A stretch of 64,000 nucleotides of DNA, taken from NCBI GenBank assembly GCA_963565915.1, contig OY751485.1:1364001-1428000 (forward strand). Reading direction: 5' to 3'. Positions 51,511-63,539 of the stretch are shown piece by piece; the stretch's first letter is position 1, and every line of letters begins with the position of its first letter. Below the pieces are notes generated by a model that worked only from the letters and a program-made list of their open reading frames with translations, had not been told where the DNA came from and made no database searches. The DNA is from Entoloma clypeatum. Taxonomy: Eukaryota > Basidiomycota > Agaricomycetes > Agaricales > Entolomataceae. Position numbers and translations under genes: made by a program.

Positions 51511-54192
51511 AGAGTTTGTTGAAGAAAAGGATTTTAAAGATAAGATTCCTCAAGAGTACTGGGAATTCCTAGAAGTCTTCAAAAAGAAGTCGTTCAATGA
51601 AATGCCTCCAGAAAGAGAATGGGATCATGCTATTGAGCTGATACCTGATGCAAAGCCATTAGACTGCAAGATATACCCCTTGAGTCAATCATAACAGAAA
51701 CAACTCGATGAGTTTCTAGATGAAAATCTGTTGACAGGAAGGATAAGACCATCAAAGTCACTGATGGCATCACCGTTCTTCTTTATAAAAAAGAAAGATG
51801 GAACACTATGACTGGTACAAGATTATCGGAAGTTAAATGAAATGACGATCAAAAACAGATACCCTTTACCACTCATTCAGGAACTAGTGGACAAGTTGTC
51901 CGGAGCTCGTTATTTCTCCAAATTTGATGTATGTTGGGGATATAACAATGTTAGAATTAAGGAAAGGGACAAATGGAAAACAGCATTCTGAACCAATTGA
52001 GGATTGTTTGAACCCTTAGTAATGTTCTTCAGGTTAACGAATTCGCCAAGCATGTTTCAAACAATGATGAACGCACTTTTCAAAGACATGATTGACAAAG
52101 GATTTGTCATCATATACATGGATGATATACTAGTATTTTCAAAAACACTAGCAGAACACAAGGTTCACATCAGAAGAGTATTGGAAAGGTTACGAAAAAA
52201 CATGGTGTTGGAAACAGGAGCAACAGGACACCTTTAATGAATTAAAAAGATGCCTATCAACCACACCAATTTTAGCAATGCCAAAAAATGACAAGGCATT
52301 CAGGGTTGAAGTTGATGCATCAGACTTCACAATCAGAGGGATCTTATTGCAACAACAAGAGAACAACAAATGGCAACCAGTTGCATTCATATCAAAATCT
52401 CTCAATAGTACAGAAAGGAACTATGAGATTTATGATAAAGAACTCTTAGCGGTAATGATAGTGTTGGAAGAATGGGGTCAATACCTCTTAGGGACCAAGG
52501 AACCAGTAGAGATTTTGATGGATCATAAGAATCTCGAATATTTCCGGAAACCACAGAAACTTAATCGCAGACAAGCCAGATGGGTAACGGAAATGCAAGA
52601 TTATAACTTTATCTTGACACATAGACCAGGCAATCAAAACACTAAAGCGGATATCCTCTCAAGATGAGCAGGACATGAAAGGGGGGTGAATGACAACAAA
52701 GAGGTCATCCTTCTAAAAGCGGAATATTTTTGATCAATCGATATCCAGGGTCTAGATCAACAGATCTTAAGTCAGATCAAAACAGACAAGGGATGAGAAA
52801 ACCAAGTCAAACAAAACTTGATGTTGAAGTCCAAAAACTGGGAAGAAGTAGACGGAATTGTTTATTGGGAAAATCGTGTTGACATTCCAAAAATTCCAGA
52901 ATTACGTGAACAAATCCTCAAACTGGCACATGACTCTCCATTAACAGGACATCCGGGACAAGCAAAGATGTTTGAAATCGTCACAAGGAATTATTGGTGG
53001 CCAAGATTACAGGCCGACATTACCAAATACATTCAAGGATGTGAGACATGCCAAAGGACCAAAGTAAAGAGGTCTCTGGCAAATACAGAATTACATCCAA
53101 ATCAGATTCCTGAGAGACCAGGAGACATGTTCTCAGTAGATTTTCTAGGACCATTACCAGAGTCAGGAGGATACAACATGATCATGGTAGTGGTGGATCG
53201 CTTCAACAAAAAGGGACAATTCATTCCAGTAAACTCAGAAATATCAGCACTTGGAACGGCCAAGGAATGGCGCGATAACATATTCTGAGAATATGGAATA
53301 CCAAAAGGAGTAATCAATGATTGAGGACCACAGTTCGCCATGGAATTCATGAAAGAACCACATTGGAATAAGACAAAACATTTCCACGGCATATCATCCA
53401 CAGACAGATGGACAAACTGAAAGAGCCAATCAGGAAATCGAACAATATCTAAGAATGTTCATCAACCACAAACAGGATGATTGGTTTGAATGGTTGGCCA
53501 TGGCAGAATTCACTTATAACAATAAAACAAGTTCAGCCACAGGAGTCACACCATTCTTCTTAGAACGAGGACAACACCCACAAATGGGGTGGGAACCAAA
53601 TAGGTCAGAAAAGCGACCAGAAGCAGAAGAGTTTGCAAAACAAATGGCCAAATCACATGAAGAAGCAGAAGCGGCGCTAAAGCAAGTGGCTGAAGCTATG
53701 AAACAGACCTTTGATAAAAATAAAGGACCCATGTGCACATATAAAGAAGGTGACCTAATATATGTTGAAGCAAGCCATATAAAGACCAGATGCCCTGCCA
53801 AGAAATTGGATGACCGACATCTCGGCCCCTTTCCAATCGTGAGAAAAGTTGGAAACACATCATATAAAGTTGAACTGGCAAAACCATGGCAACACTTTGA
53901 CGTTTTCCATGAGTCACTCCTCACTCCTTTCATACCTGCACAATACACTTCACAACAAAAACCACCACCATCCCCGCCTGAAGTGATCAATGGAGAAACT
54001 CAATATGAAATCGAGAAAATACTAGATTTGAGAGTCAGGGGACGTGGATTACAATACTTGGGAAAGTGGAGTGGATATCCTATTGAAGAACGCTCATGGG
54101 AACCAGCGTCCACCATCAAAATTGACATGCCAATTGCAGTAGAAGAATTCCATGCAAACCATCCATCGGCACCAAGGCCAATCAACATCTGA
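51420..54192 (+). pseudogene. element D Pol (no protease, many TGA stops)
   Basis: The protease is missing. The region goes directly into the RT entry segment (EREWDHAIELIPDAKPLDCK), then RTs [10 protein letters not shown] and YMDDILVFS (near 52115). After a second deletion near 52200 come RNase H (VEVDASDFTIRGILL; LNRRQARWVTEM), integrase (CETCQRTK, SVDFLGPLPESGG) and the C-terminal module with chromodomain (YLGKWSGYPIEERSWEPA). Stops occur as TGA near 51810, 51990, 52000, 52665, 52730, 52795, 53286 and 53322, and TAA near 51692. Most sit where relatives have CGA. The integrase Glu region is frame-shifted near 53360-53420. Not functional. Confidence 0.85.
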
Positions 54193-54257
54193 TTGAACTT
54201 CATCCCATACAAAAACCTTACCACTGCGCAACAAACAACCGAGTGGACAGAAGGAAG

Positions 54258-54428
54258 ATGGAACAAGAATTCATTGTGATGATTGTTTTCTACGCAATAA
54301 TGGTGGGGCTCATGATAGCCATGTGGGTAATGGCAGCAAGATATAAAGAAATACGAGAAAACTATCAAGCAAGGCTAATACAGGAGTGCGAGATAGAGCT
54401 TGAAGAGATTGTGAGGGCACAATCTTAA
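54258..54428 (+). CDS. element D small membrane-protein ORF after pol
   Basis: 56 codons from ATG 54258. MEQEFIVMIVFYAIMVGLMI begins a single strongly hydrophobic segment (residues about 5-25). It is followed by a charged helical tail (ARYKEIRENYQARLIQECEI) that looks amphipathic or coiled. It lies between pol and the polypurine tract (AAGGGGGGGTGA, 54427-54438). No stop although pol is badly decayed. Too small for an envelope protein. A membrane-anchoring accessory role is conceivable but there is no homology evidence. Confidence 0.45.
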   Translation: MEQEFIVMIVFYAIMVGLMIAMWVMAARYKEIRENYQARLIQECEIELEEIVRAQS

Positions 54429-54438
54429 GGGGGGGTGA

Positions 54439-54783
54439 TGTTATGAACACTTTTCCATCTTATCTGATCATAGATAATCTCATCTTATCCAGACACATGG
54501 ACACGGCATGGTAGATGCACAGTAAAGCACAGTACTTACACAGCCGCAGAGCCTCATGGAAGATGCATGTTGAGTACCATAACAGTAGTTTACATCAGCA
54601 GACCACAGATCATCCTCATTTATACCACATGATTAGTAGTAGTATATAAGGTAGATAGTTTGAACATGGAACCCCAGTCTTGAGCTGGTTTCTACCACTT
54701 CAAACCTCATTCTAAGTCCTTTCCCATTGTTCCACATTTCCTCTCTCGCAAGGCCTGAGTGTTGGTGTTTAGTGTTGCTAACA
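54439..54783 (+). repeat. element D 3' LTR
   Basis: 345 bp. About 37 bp shorter than the 5' LTR because the TCTTATCTGATC-type repeat run is contracted. Confidence 0.9.
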
Positions 54784-56430
54784 GAACTACAGGTATGGTG
54801 CGAGCTTAAATATCTAAATGTGATTACTTTACAGAGATGGTTGGAGTAGGTCCAGAGTTGTGGCATAAGTTGCCAGCAACTGTATCAAACATCAGAGATG
54901 TTGGTCAGCGGACCATGCAGAAAAGGCGATGCATAAGTAAATAGGAATATGGATATGAAATGCATAAGGGCATGGAGTTATGAATATGAAATGCATGATG
55001 GCAATGTGTGGAGATGCAGAGGTAATGGATGTCCGGAATATTGGAGGATGATCGGAGTGGATTGGAGACTCAGAGATGGATATAACACAATTGTTCAACT
55101 TTCATCCATGTGATTAGAACTTGCTGACTCTGGCAACATCCGAAAGTTGAACAATAGCCAGAGTCCATCAACATCCCTTTAACTTCCTCCATCACCTCCT
55201 TCCATGAGTCACATCTGCTCCCTCCCCCCCGTCCTCCTCATTGGCCCCTCCTCTTTTTGTTTGCACAACGGCCGTGCAGGCCACACTACTGGTGAGCACC
55301 CTGCTGTGCCACAAAACACAATGGCTGTTACACTTTTTCACCCTCTTCCTATGTGCCTTCATGCAACCCTTCGACTCTTGATCCCTATCCGACCTGTTTC
55401 ACTTAACTCCGACAACCCTGGGACACGTGTCCCCTCTATCAGTGCTATGACTCATACTGACTCGGACTACTCTCCTTTTAGATACATTTTCACTGACTCA
55501 TGGCCTTGAGGCCTTATCTCTGACTCCTATGCCCCAGCCACCTTGAAACATCTAACTAACCAATGGCCTATTTAGCTCCTGCACAGCACCTACTTATTTA
55601 TAGCCATAGGATAATGTATATATGTAAGACTTGTAACCTTAGAGTACAGGTCCTCAGCTTGACCTAGGCAAACAACACTTACTTTGTCTTATCTTTGAAC
55701 ACTCTCAAACTAAGTGCCTTGCGAGGACTTAGCTCTGCTCAGACCAAACCGAGTCGTCCTCTTGAGGAGCTCATTGATCTTGACCAAGTCGATCTATTGA
55801 GGGACTTGTGGTGGAACCAGTACAAACCCATGTGATTTGATACCTGAACCAATTGTAGGCTCTCGCTGTAACAATGGCAGTGGGCGATGGGGGGGGGAGG
55901 CCTACTGCAACAGCCACAGCAGACAAATGGTGGGGCGAAGTGCGGGACATGCACGAGAACATGCGAGGGCGTGAGTGAACATGGCCACACCTGCTGAGGG
56001 ATGCGTGGGGCGGGACATGCATGAAAACGGTGGGGGGAAGGGCAGATATGCACGAAAATGGCAGGACATGCGAGGGTGCGAGGAAACATGGCTATGCCTG
56101 CTGAGGGACGCGTGGGGCAGAACATGCATGAAAACGGCCAGATGGCGCAAGGGGACATGGCAAGGGATGTGTGGGGTGGGGACAATGGTGGTGGGGAGGG
56201 GTACTGAGATGGCCACAGCAAAAAATGGCACAGCGAAGGGCGGGACATGTGAATAGGGTGCGAGCAAATGTGACAACACACTGCCAAGGGACGCTTGGGA
56301 TGGGGGGACTCTTCTCTGATGGGACATGCGAATAGGCCTCAAGGGGACATGGCGATGCCCAGTGAACGATGCATGGCAATGCATCCTTGAGGGACGTGGG
56401 GCGGGGGTGAACTTGTTGGGTTTGGCTCAA
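54784..56430. repeat. right arm of the inverted repeat around element D
   Basis: Reverse-orientation copy of blocks in 40200-41288, for example GGTGAGCACCCTGCTGTG near 55290 and GGAGGCCTACTGCAACAGCC near 55898. Interrupted by a solo LTR at 55326-55873. Confidence 0.7.
55326..55873 (+). mobile_element. solo LTR of family E
   Basis: 548 bp similar to the element E LTR over its whole length (TGTTACACTTTTTCACCC to CGCTGTAACA), flanked by ATGGC (55321-55325 and 55874-55878). No internal element sequence, so it is the product of LTR-LTR recombination. Confidence 0.9.
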
Positions 56431-56887
56431 TCCCTTTTCAGTTTTGTAGTCTTACAGTAGAATTCGCTTTCAAATGAAATTGATTTTTGATACTACAACT
56501 TTCATGTGTTACAAGTGAATCCAATGAATGAGCCAATTTATAACACTGAAGAAACACAGTCTGTAGGCATGAGAGATTGCTCTGTAGCACTATAGAGTGA
56601 TGGCAGGTTGCTACAGAGTGCTCTCAAATCATAACCCTTTGCTACAGCGCTATGAAGCTCCAGAGCATTCTGGACACTCCCCAGCATCTCCAGATTTTGC
56701 TGATGGTCATGTCAGTCCTAGATAGATTTTATAGAGTGGAAGCAGTCATGCTCAGTAAAAAAGAATTCAGATGTTTAGTCAAACAAATAGACTTTAGTCA
56801 GATAATATTCAGATCAGGTCAGAACACAGCTTATGTCTGACCGAAAGTTTGACCAAGGGTCAGACTAGGTCAGTGAATAGTCAAACC
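56431..56887. other. no supported gene
   Basis: AT-rich spacer before the element C LTR. Nothing recognised. Confidence 0.4.
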
Positions 56888-57269
56888 TGTTACAGACTCT
56901 ATGGTATGCGGACCATGTCATCTCTTTTACTTATCATCCCGACTCGGTGCCCTCATATGAATACATTATGTCTAATAGCTACTTTCGGTCCCTTAGATTC
57001 CCAGTATGACTCAGTCTGCAGTAGCCTTACTCAGCTCTGCAGCAGTAACCTTACTCAGGTCCACAGTAGTATTACTCAGTCCGCAGTCATCTTACTCATG
57101 CGCACTGCCTTCCGCAGTCACTGACTCATTCGCTACCGCTCATAGTCAGTACTATATAAACCTCATGTACCATAGCTACATTCCTTAGATTTAGCAATCA
57201 CATTGCTCTTCGCCTTTCCACTTCCTGCATACTCTGCCCGAACCTTGGAACAGTTTGTTAAGCATAACA
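56888..57269 (+). repeat. element C 5' LTR
   Basis: 382 bp, TGTTACAGACTC to AAGCATAACA. TATATAAA at 57153-57160, predicted start 57187. Confidence 0.9.
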
Positions 57270-57329
57270 AGTTGCTAAATCTCATTAGGTTCGCCCAGAG
57301 CGAAGAGAGCAACTACCAGACGAGTCAAG

Positions 57330-58921
57330 ATGTCGCGCTTCTTTGAAGACTTCACCAGTAACCCATTCAGCACGCCAGAAGCCCGACAGGAGGAGCTAAG
57401 TCCTCGAGACAGTATCAATTTTACGCTTATCCAGCAGTACATTGAATCGGAGATCCATTGCATCCTACAGCAGGTGCTTGACAAAGAACTAGACAATAAT
57501 GAGCATTGCCCCCACGGCGAGATAGCAGAGAGCATCCATCTTGCTCGGCAACACCAGATCGCACGTTACAACACGAACTCAAAAGCTTTCACATTCAAGA
57601 AGGACCTCAGACAGGTCGGATCACGGAGATCAGAGAGTTTATCAGTGTCCAGACAACCATTATCAGAAGATTGATTAGGATGCTCACATTGAGACGTCTC
57701 AGAACCACATCATCACATCTTACTTGAAGCAACAGATCTATGCCCACTTCACCACTGAAGAACAACAGACTGAGTACAACCGTTGGGCACAAAACAAGAG
57801 ACTTGACCACTTCTTGCAACCAACAGATGCACAGGAACAGAGATTCCTTAGAGATCTACAGAGGAAATACCCCGAGCGTTTTGCCACTGATTCTGCCAAC
57901 AAGTCCCCTGATGAATTTACTTTTGACTCCGTGCAGTCAGATATCGAACAGATGCCTAGAACAGGGACTCATTTTCAATCCTTACCTGTATCCCAAACCC
58001 CATCTTCATCCCATCAACCCGACCTCTCTCCTCCTCTGCAGACTCTAGACATGGCAGAAGCTCCGGCAGTACAAACAATGGATACATCCAAGATCATCAA
58101 GGATCCTGGGATGTTCAAGGACAGACACACCTTTGACGAGTGGTGGAAAGCCACAAACTATACATCAGGTTCCAAAAGAGCCTCACAGATGATCAGAAGA
58201 TTTCTGCAGTACTATCCCGCATGATGGAAGGGTCCGGCAGGCACTGGACCAGTAACAAGTTAGACACTCTTGCCGTTGACAACGAGAACATCACCTGGCT
58301 AGGTTTTTCCGATGATATCGCCACACGATTCTCCATCGCCAACAAGTCGGTCGCTGCCAAAGCAAGACTCGAAGTCCTGAGACAAGAGAAATGCACTGTC
58401 AATGAATTCTGGGATGAATTCAAAGAGCTCTTGAAGCTGTCAAACCTTGGCAAAGAAACTGGGAAATACATCCTAGAGAAGAACGTCAACCGCAGAATCT
58501 CTGAACAAGTGGCTAGTGATGGCAAGACGTACTCCGAGTATGCAAAGGAGATCCGAAACAAGGGACGACAGATGGAAGAACACACACTGGTCATCCGAGA
58601 TGGCAGCGACATGCGCACCGGATTGGGTACCACTTACTGTATGGTGGTCAGGGCAAAGCCATGGAGATCGACAAAGCAGGAGTAGCCCGTTGCTACAACT
58701 GTCAACGCTTCGGTCATCTGGCTAAAGACTGTAGCGCTCCAAAGAAGAAAGATGGTCGCAAGTGTTTCAACTGCGACCAAGAAGGCCATATTGCGCGCAA
58801 CTGCCGCAAGCCGAAGAAGAACTCTGGAAGGGTTAGGAAGGTGTCCGAGGAAGATGCTGAGAATGATGAAACCACAATCTTAGAAGCTGACGAGAAGGAT
58901 TTTTCCGAAGGGTCCGATTAA
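57330..58921 (+). pseudogene. element C Gag (frameshifted)
   Basis: An N-terminal ORF (MSRFFEDFTSNPFS, 57330) is followed by the gag frame from about 57724 (IYAHFTTEEQQTEYNRWA). This is continuous with the ATG at 58051 (MAEAPAVQTMDTSK), breaks near 58160 and again near 58640, and ends at 58919-58921 after two CCHC knuckles (CYNCQRFGHLAKDC, CFNCDQEGHIARNC). A 10-nt deletion near 57572 shifts the N-terminal ORF. It is the reference for judging element A. Confidence 0.85.
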
Positions 58922-58944
58922 ACAACGCTAAGTTGCGACATCTG

Positions 58945-59978
58945 GATTAAGGAGGGCGATGAATGGAAAGCTGCCTTCCTCACCAGTCAAGGATTATTCA
59001 AACCATTGGTCATGTTTTTTGGTCTTTGCAACTCCCTGGGAATGTTCTCTCAAATGATGGCTAGTCTATTCCGGGACCAGATCCGCCAACATATCTGTGT
59101 GATCTACATGGATGACATTGTGGTTATCGGTAAAACCAAGGAAGAACTCGCGCGAAACACCAAAGAAATCCTACAGATCCTATTGGACAATGATTTGTTC
59201 CTAAAGGAGAAGAAGTGTTTATGGGAAGTAACAAAACGTCCTATATTGGGATATGTAGTTGGTGAGGGACGTGTCGAGATGGAAACTGAGAAGGTGGATA
59301 CGATCCAAAACTGGCAAGCACTCACATCAAAAAAGGAAGTTCAGAGGTTCCTTGGATTTGCTAACTTCTATCAATGTTTTATTGAAGGGTACTCAAACAT
59401 TGCGAAACCTCTCACCGCCTCACAGGCGGTACGGCATTTACTTGGGGACCAACAGAGCAGCAAGCCTTTGAAGGTCTCATACGGGCAATTACATTGGCAC
59501 CAGTCTTGGCATTACCAAAACCAGAGGGACAGTTCAGGGTTGAAACCGATGCATCAGGCTATGCCATTGGAGTGGTACTCTCTCAGAAGCAAGACAACAA
59601 ATGGCATCCCATCGTGTTCTTGTCCATGGCCGAACAGAACTACGAGATATACAACAAGGAATTCCTGGCAGTTGTGGAAGCATTGAAAGATTGGAGACAC
59701 TATCTGCTCGAAGCCAGGGAACGTTTTGAGATCTTGACCGATCACAAGAACCTGGAATATTTCTGTCATCCTCAGGACCTAAATCAATGACAGCGATGCT
59801 GGAAGATCAACCGACAGAAGCAACATGCTCTGCTACATCCCCATGCAGCACCAAGTCACCCATGGGAAGACATAGGGATCAATGTTGTGGGACCAATACC
59901 AGAATCTGATGGAAAAAATGCAATTCTGGTCATCATGGATGGACATTTGAAGATGCTTCACCTCATTCCGACAACCGT
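58945..59978 (+). pseudogene. element C Pol remnant: RT, RNase H and integrase pieces
   Basis: Protease and the first third of RT are deleted. The sequence goes from just after the gag stop into [11 protein letters not shown], then YMDDIVV near 59107, RNase H VETDASGYAIGVVLS near 59540 and LTDHKNLEYF. A second deletion joins it to the integrase start (HPHAAPSHPWEDIG), which ends at 59978. Frameshift near 59420. Confidence 0.85.
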
Positions 59979-60039
59979 AAGTCACATGACTTTGTTGATT
60001 GTTGATCAACCATGTTGAAAAAATCAAACATCAACAAGT

Positions 60040-60930
60040 CTCTTGCACCACAACTGCCTCGCGCCCAACGGCCGTTTCCTGCATCCAACGACTGCCCCTC
60101 GTGCCCAATGGCCTCCACTGGTGCCAACAACTGCCCCTTGTGCCCAACAGCCTCCACTAACAATGGCCCCTCATGCCCAACAGCCTCCAATGACTGCCCC
60201 TTGTGCCCAACAGCCTCCAATTGCATCCAACGGTTTCCACTCATGCCAATGACGACCCCTTGCATCCAACAGCCTTCAACAGCCACCCCTCATGCCCGAC
60301 GGCCATCCCCACAACCAATGACTACCTCTTGTGCCAAACGACTACCCCTCATGCCAAATGGCCTCCACTGGTGCCAACGACCACTCCCTGCCCCCCAATG
60401 GCCTCCACTCGCACCAAAGGCCTCCACTCGCATCAACAACCGCCTCTGGCATCCAACGACCTCCACTCGATGGCCCCTCCAACGGCTGTCTCCCACAACC
60501 AATGACTACCCCTCGTTCCTAACAGCCCCTCTGGTTCCCAACAGTGTCCTCTCGGCACCCAACAGCATCCCTTCATGCCCAATGGCATCCCTTCGTGCCC
60601 AACAGGCCCCTCTCGTTCCCCACGGTGTCCTCTCACTTCCAATGGCCCCTCTCGTTCCCAACGGTCTCCTCTCGGTGCCCCACAGCCTCCCTTCACACCA
60701 AACATGCTCCTCTTGTTTCCAATGGCATCCTCTAGCTCCAAACGGCCTCCCTTTGTGCTCAACGGCATCTCTTTGCACCACATGGCCTCCTTCGCTCTCA
60801 ACACGCGCCCAATAGCATCCCTTCATGCCCAATGTGGTCCTCTCATTTCCAACGGCATCCTCTAGCTCCAAACAGCCTCCCTTCGCATCCAACAGCCTTT
60901 CTTTGTGCCAAATGGCCTCCTGGTACCCAA
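60040..60930. repeat. minisatellite, about 25-30 bp units
   Basis: Diverged units of the type GCCCAACGGCCTCCNCTCGT fill the block. Long open frames on both strands follow from the unit composition and are not credited as genes. Confidence 0.8.
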
Positions 60931-62229
60931 TTCTAACATAAACTAGATAATTATAAGTCTGATTTTATAATAAAAATTGTTCCTATACACTTATAATATA
61001 ATCATTTGAAAACCTTTCATGTTTTTGCCAAAACAAAAAACCTGTGAGCCTGAGATTGGAGTCTGACTAGATGTTTGACTGTATAGTCATACATTATCAG
61101 TCCACCCAACAGTCAATTGACAGTCAGACCATATCTCTGACTAAATTCTGACTAGCTAGTCGAACTTGTTGTCACACAAATGTCCCTTTTGTCATACATT
61201 ACCATTTTATCTGATCTGATCTGACTTTTATCTGACCTGATCTGACTTTCTTTTTTACTGAAAGTCATGTTATCCAACATGTCTCAAAAAGTGGTATCCT
61301 CTATCTGATATTCACAATGGAGAGTAATTTGCACCATGGGCTATCTAGAACAAGTCTATTAGTGTATAAGAATGTTATACAAAAGACCCAAAAGAGATCC
61401 ATAAAGTATAGACATCTGGAGCAAAGATATGAGGCCAAAAGCATCAGCCAATGCATCCATCTGATGGGATGCCTGTGTTCCTATTAGTTTTTCGAGCACA
61501 TTTGCATCTGTAGAACCCAACATTCAGTCAAATCATTTGGGGTCTTTTTTATACCATTATTTTATACTATGACATGAATTTTCAATACTTTCTAATATGA
61601 GGTATCATGAGATTGAAATGCTAGGTGAATAATACCCAATTTTGAGGCATCTCTTCTACTCAATATAGTTTCATACTATCTGGGACTTATGTTGCTGCTG
61701 TAAGTAATGCTCAATGAATCATGGATCTTCACAATGATGCTGCAGTTGGAACTCTGATGGTAAGAGCCTCTGGTATAGCTGTTTGATACAGCATGGGTGG
61801 TTGCATCAGCAAACCCTGATTTTCGGCGGCAGTGAACTATAGCAAACACACCCAAGCTTGTAGGGTCCTGTAGGATCATAGTGATCCATGGAGACGGTAG
61901 TGCTGTAGTGGTAGGTAGGGCCATAGTGTACAGTAGTATTGGAGTGAGGTAGTACAGTAGTTGTGTATTGATAGTAGGAACCCATAGAATCCAGCAAAAA
62001 AATTCAACCTTGCTATGTATTTCACTCTTAAAGATACTGTAAAGGACTGTGAGGGCAGAGTAGTCACAAAGTATAATATTTCAACTATGTGAAACATGAA
62101 TCTAAACTAAGCACCGCAGCTGTGCACCCCCTCCTCACATGTCCCTCCATTCTCGCATATGTTGTGCTCTTCACTCATGTCCCGCCGTCCTTCTGCTGTC
62201 GCCTGACATGTCTCTCAGTGCGTTATCAT
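60931..62229. other. no supported gene
   Basis: AT-rich spacer. Contains the CATCAGCAAACCCTG motif family near 61795 in the orientation opposite to its main copy at 39722. Confidence 0.4.
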
Positions 62230-62690
62230 GCGCGCAGCCAACAGCTGTCTGTTGCACCCAATGGCTGCCTGTTGCACCCAATGGCTGCCTGTTGCACCCA
62301 ATGGCTGCCTGTTGTGCCCAATGGTTGTCTCTCATCTCCAACGGCTCCCTCTCACCTCCAATGGCCTTCTCTCACTTCCAAGGGCTGCCTCTCATCTCCA
62401 ACAGCTGCCTCTCACCTTCTGGCCTCTCTCTCATGCCCACGGCCATCTCTCATCCTCTACAGTCTCCTCAGGCTCCCTCTCTCCTCCAACAGCCTCCTCT
62501 CATCTCCAATGGCCATCTCTTGCCTCCAACTGCCGTTTCTCACTTCTAACAGCCTCTCCTCACCTCCAATAGCCTTCTCTCACCTCCAACAGCCTCCTCT
62601 CACCTCCAACAGCTGCCTCTCACCTCCTGGCCTCTCTCACATGTCCAACAGCCATCTCTCATCCTCTATGGTCTCACATGCCCCCCCCCC
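62230..62690. repeat. minisatellite, about 22-30 bp units
   Basis: Starts with near-perfect 22-bp units (TGCACCCAATGGCTGCCTGT) at 62256-62330, then diverged units of the type CTCACCTCCAACAGCCTCCT. Confidence 0.8.
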
Positions 62691-63539
62691 CTCAGCATTT
62701 CATTTCAGTATGTAGAGAGCCAATGGACATATTTACATGTTTGTAGCATAATAATAATTTTTAATTTTTCACGCCACATCATCATCCAAACAGTGTGTGA
62801 TTCCTACAATACCACCAGCTATCCTACTGGTTGTGGATCCAGAGTAGCTGTCTATAGTACTGGCTGCCTCCTACAGGACACTACATCAGCAATCTGGGGG
62901 TCTGTTCTGAAGCAGTTGAGACCAGTCTATAACATCCTATAGCATCATAGCACTATAGCAAAGGTTCTCTTGTTTAGAGCGCCCACTGTGAGGTATGGAG
63001 CATTCCATAGCAACCTCTGAGCTCTTTAAACCTAGTCAAATCCCTATACCATCATAGTGTATAGAATGTTACAGAGCACTATGGAGCCTTCAGGAGGCTG
63101 CTGTAGAATAGGTTTATATGTCAGTCCACTCAATTCATTTCACACAAATAGTCATTATGAAAAAAATAAAAAATATCATTGGATGTACTACTACATCTTG
63201 GTAACAAACTCTCAAGAAAAGGACATATTGAAATCTGTATTACTAGTACCATTGCCACAATCACTGTCAGGTTCTCTTCAACCAAATAACACCCCCCCCC
63301 CCTACTGTCTCCTTTTCGTTGCTCGTCCATCATTCACAATCTGTTCGTCGCCTGGTGGTGTGGTCTTTGCACGGCCATGGCCGTTGCTGTGGTCCCTCAT
63401 CATTTTTTTCTTTTGGTCCTGTTGCTTGTTGTCACCGGCGTCGTCACCACCCTGATATGTGGGAACATGGGACCTTCTTGGGAGGGGGTAGACTGGCTGC
63501 AGTCTGGTTTGGTTTCAGCAGTTCAACATGAAAAAAAGT
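62691..63539. other. no supported gene
   Basis: Mixed AT-rich sequence and a C-homopolymer at 63290-63301. Nothing recognised. Confidence 0.4.

Larger units (their letters stand above)
41289..54783 (+). mobile_element. Ty3/gypsy chromodomain element D (inactive, host of Tc1 copy 2)
   Basis: LTRs at 41289-41670 and 54439-54783 with GAACT on both sides (41284-41288 and 54784-54788). Interior sequence is the leader (41671-42120), foreign DNA including Tc1 copy 2 and copia, then gag from about 50655, pol to 54192, a small membrane-protein ORF and the polypurine tract. Many stops and deletions. Confidence 0.95.
56888..59978 (+). mobile_element. Ty3/gypsy element C (A family), truncated and internally deleted
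   Basis: 5' LTR at 56888-57269, self-primer site TTGCTAAATCT at 57272-57282 (pairs with 57187-57197), gag, then RT joined to gag by a deletion and an integrase fragment ending near 59978 (MLHLIPTTV). No 3' LTR is present in this position. Same family as element A. Confidence 0.9.

Noticed and set aside
54258..54428. Envelope protein of element D
   Set aside because: Only one hydrophobic segment in 56 codons, no signal peptide, no cleavage site or ectodomain.
60012..60930. A 267-codon plus-strand frame and matching minus-strand frames
   Set aside because: Composition follows the 25-30 bp minisatellite unit in every frame. No start context, introns or motifs.
62230..62690. Regular short repeats resembling a CRISPR array
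   Set aside because: Units are contiguous without unique spacers, diverge gradually, and the organism is a eukaryote.
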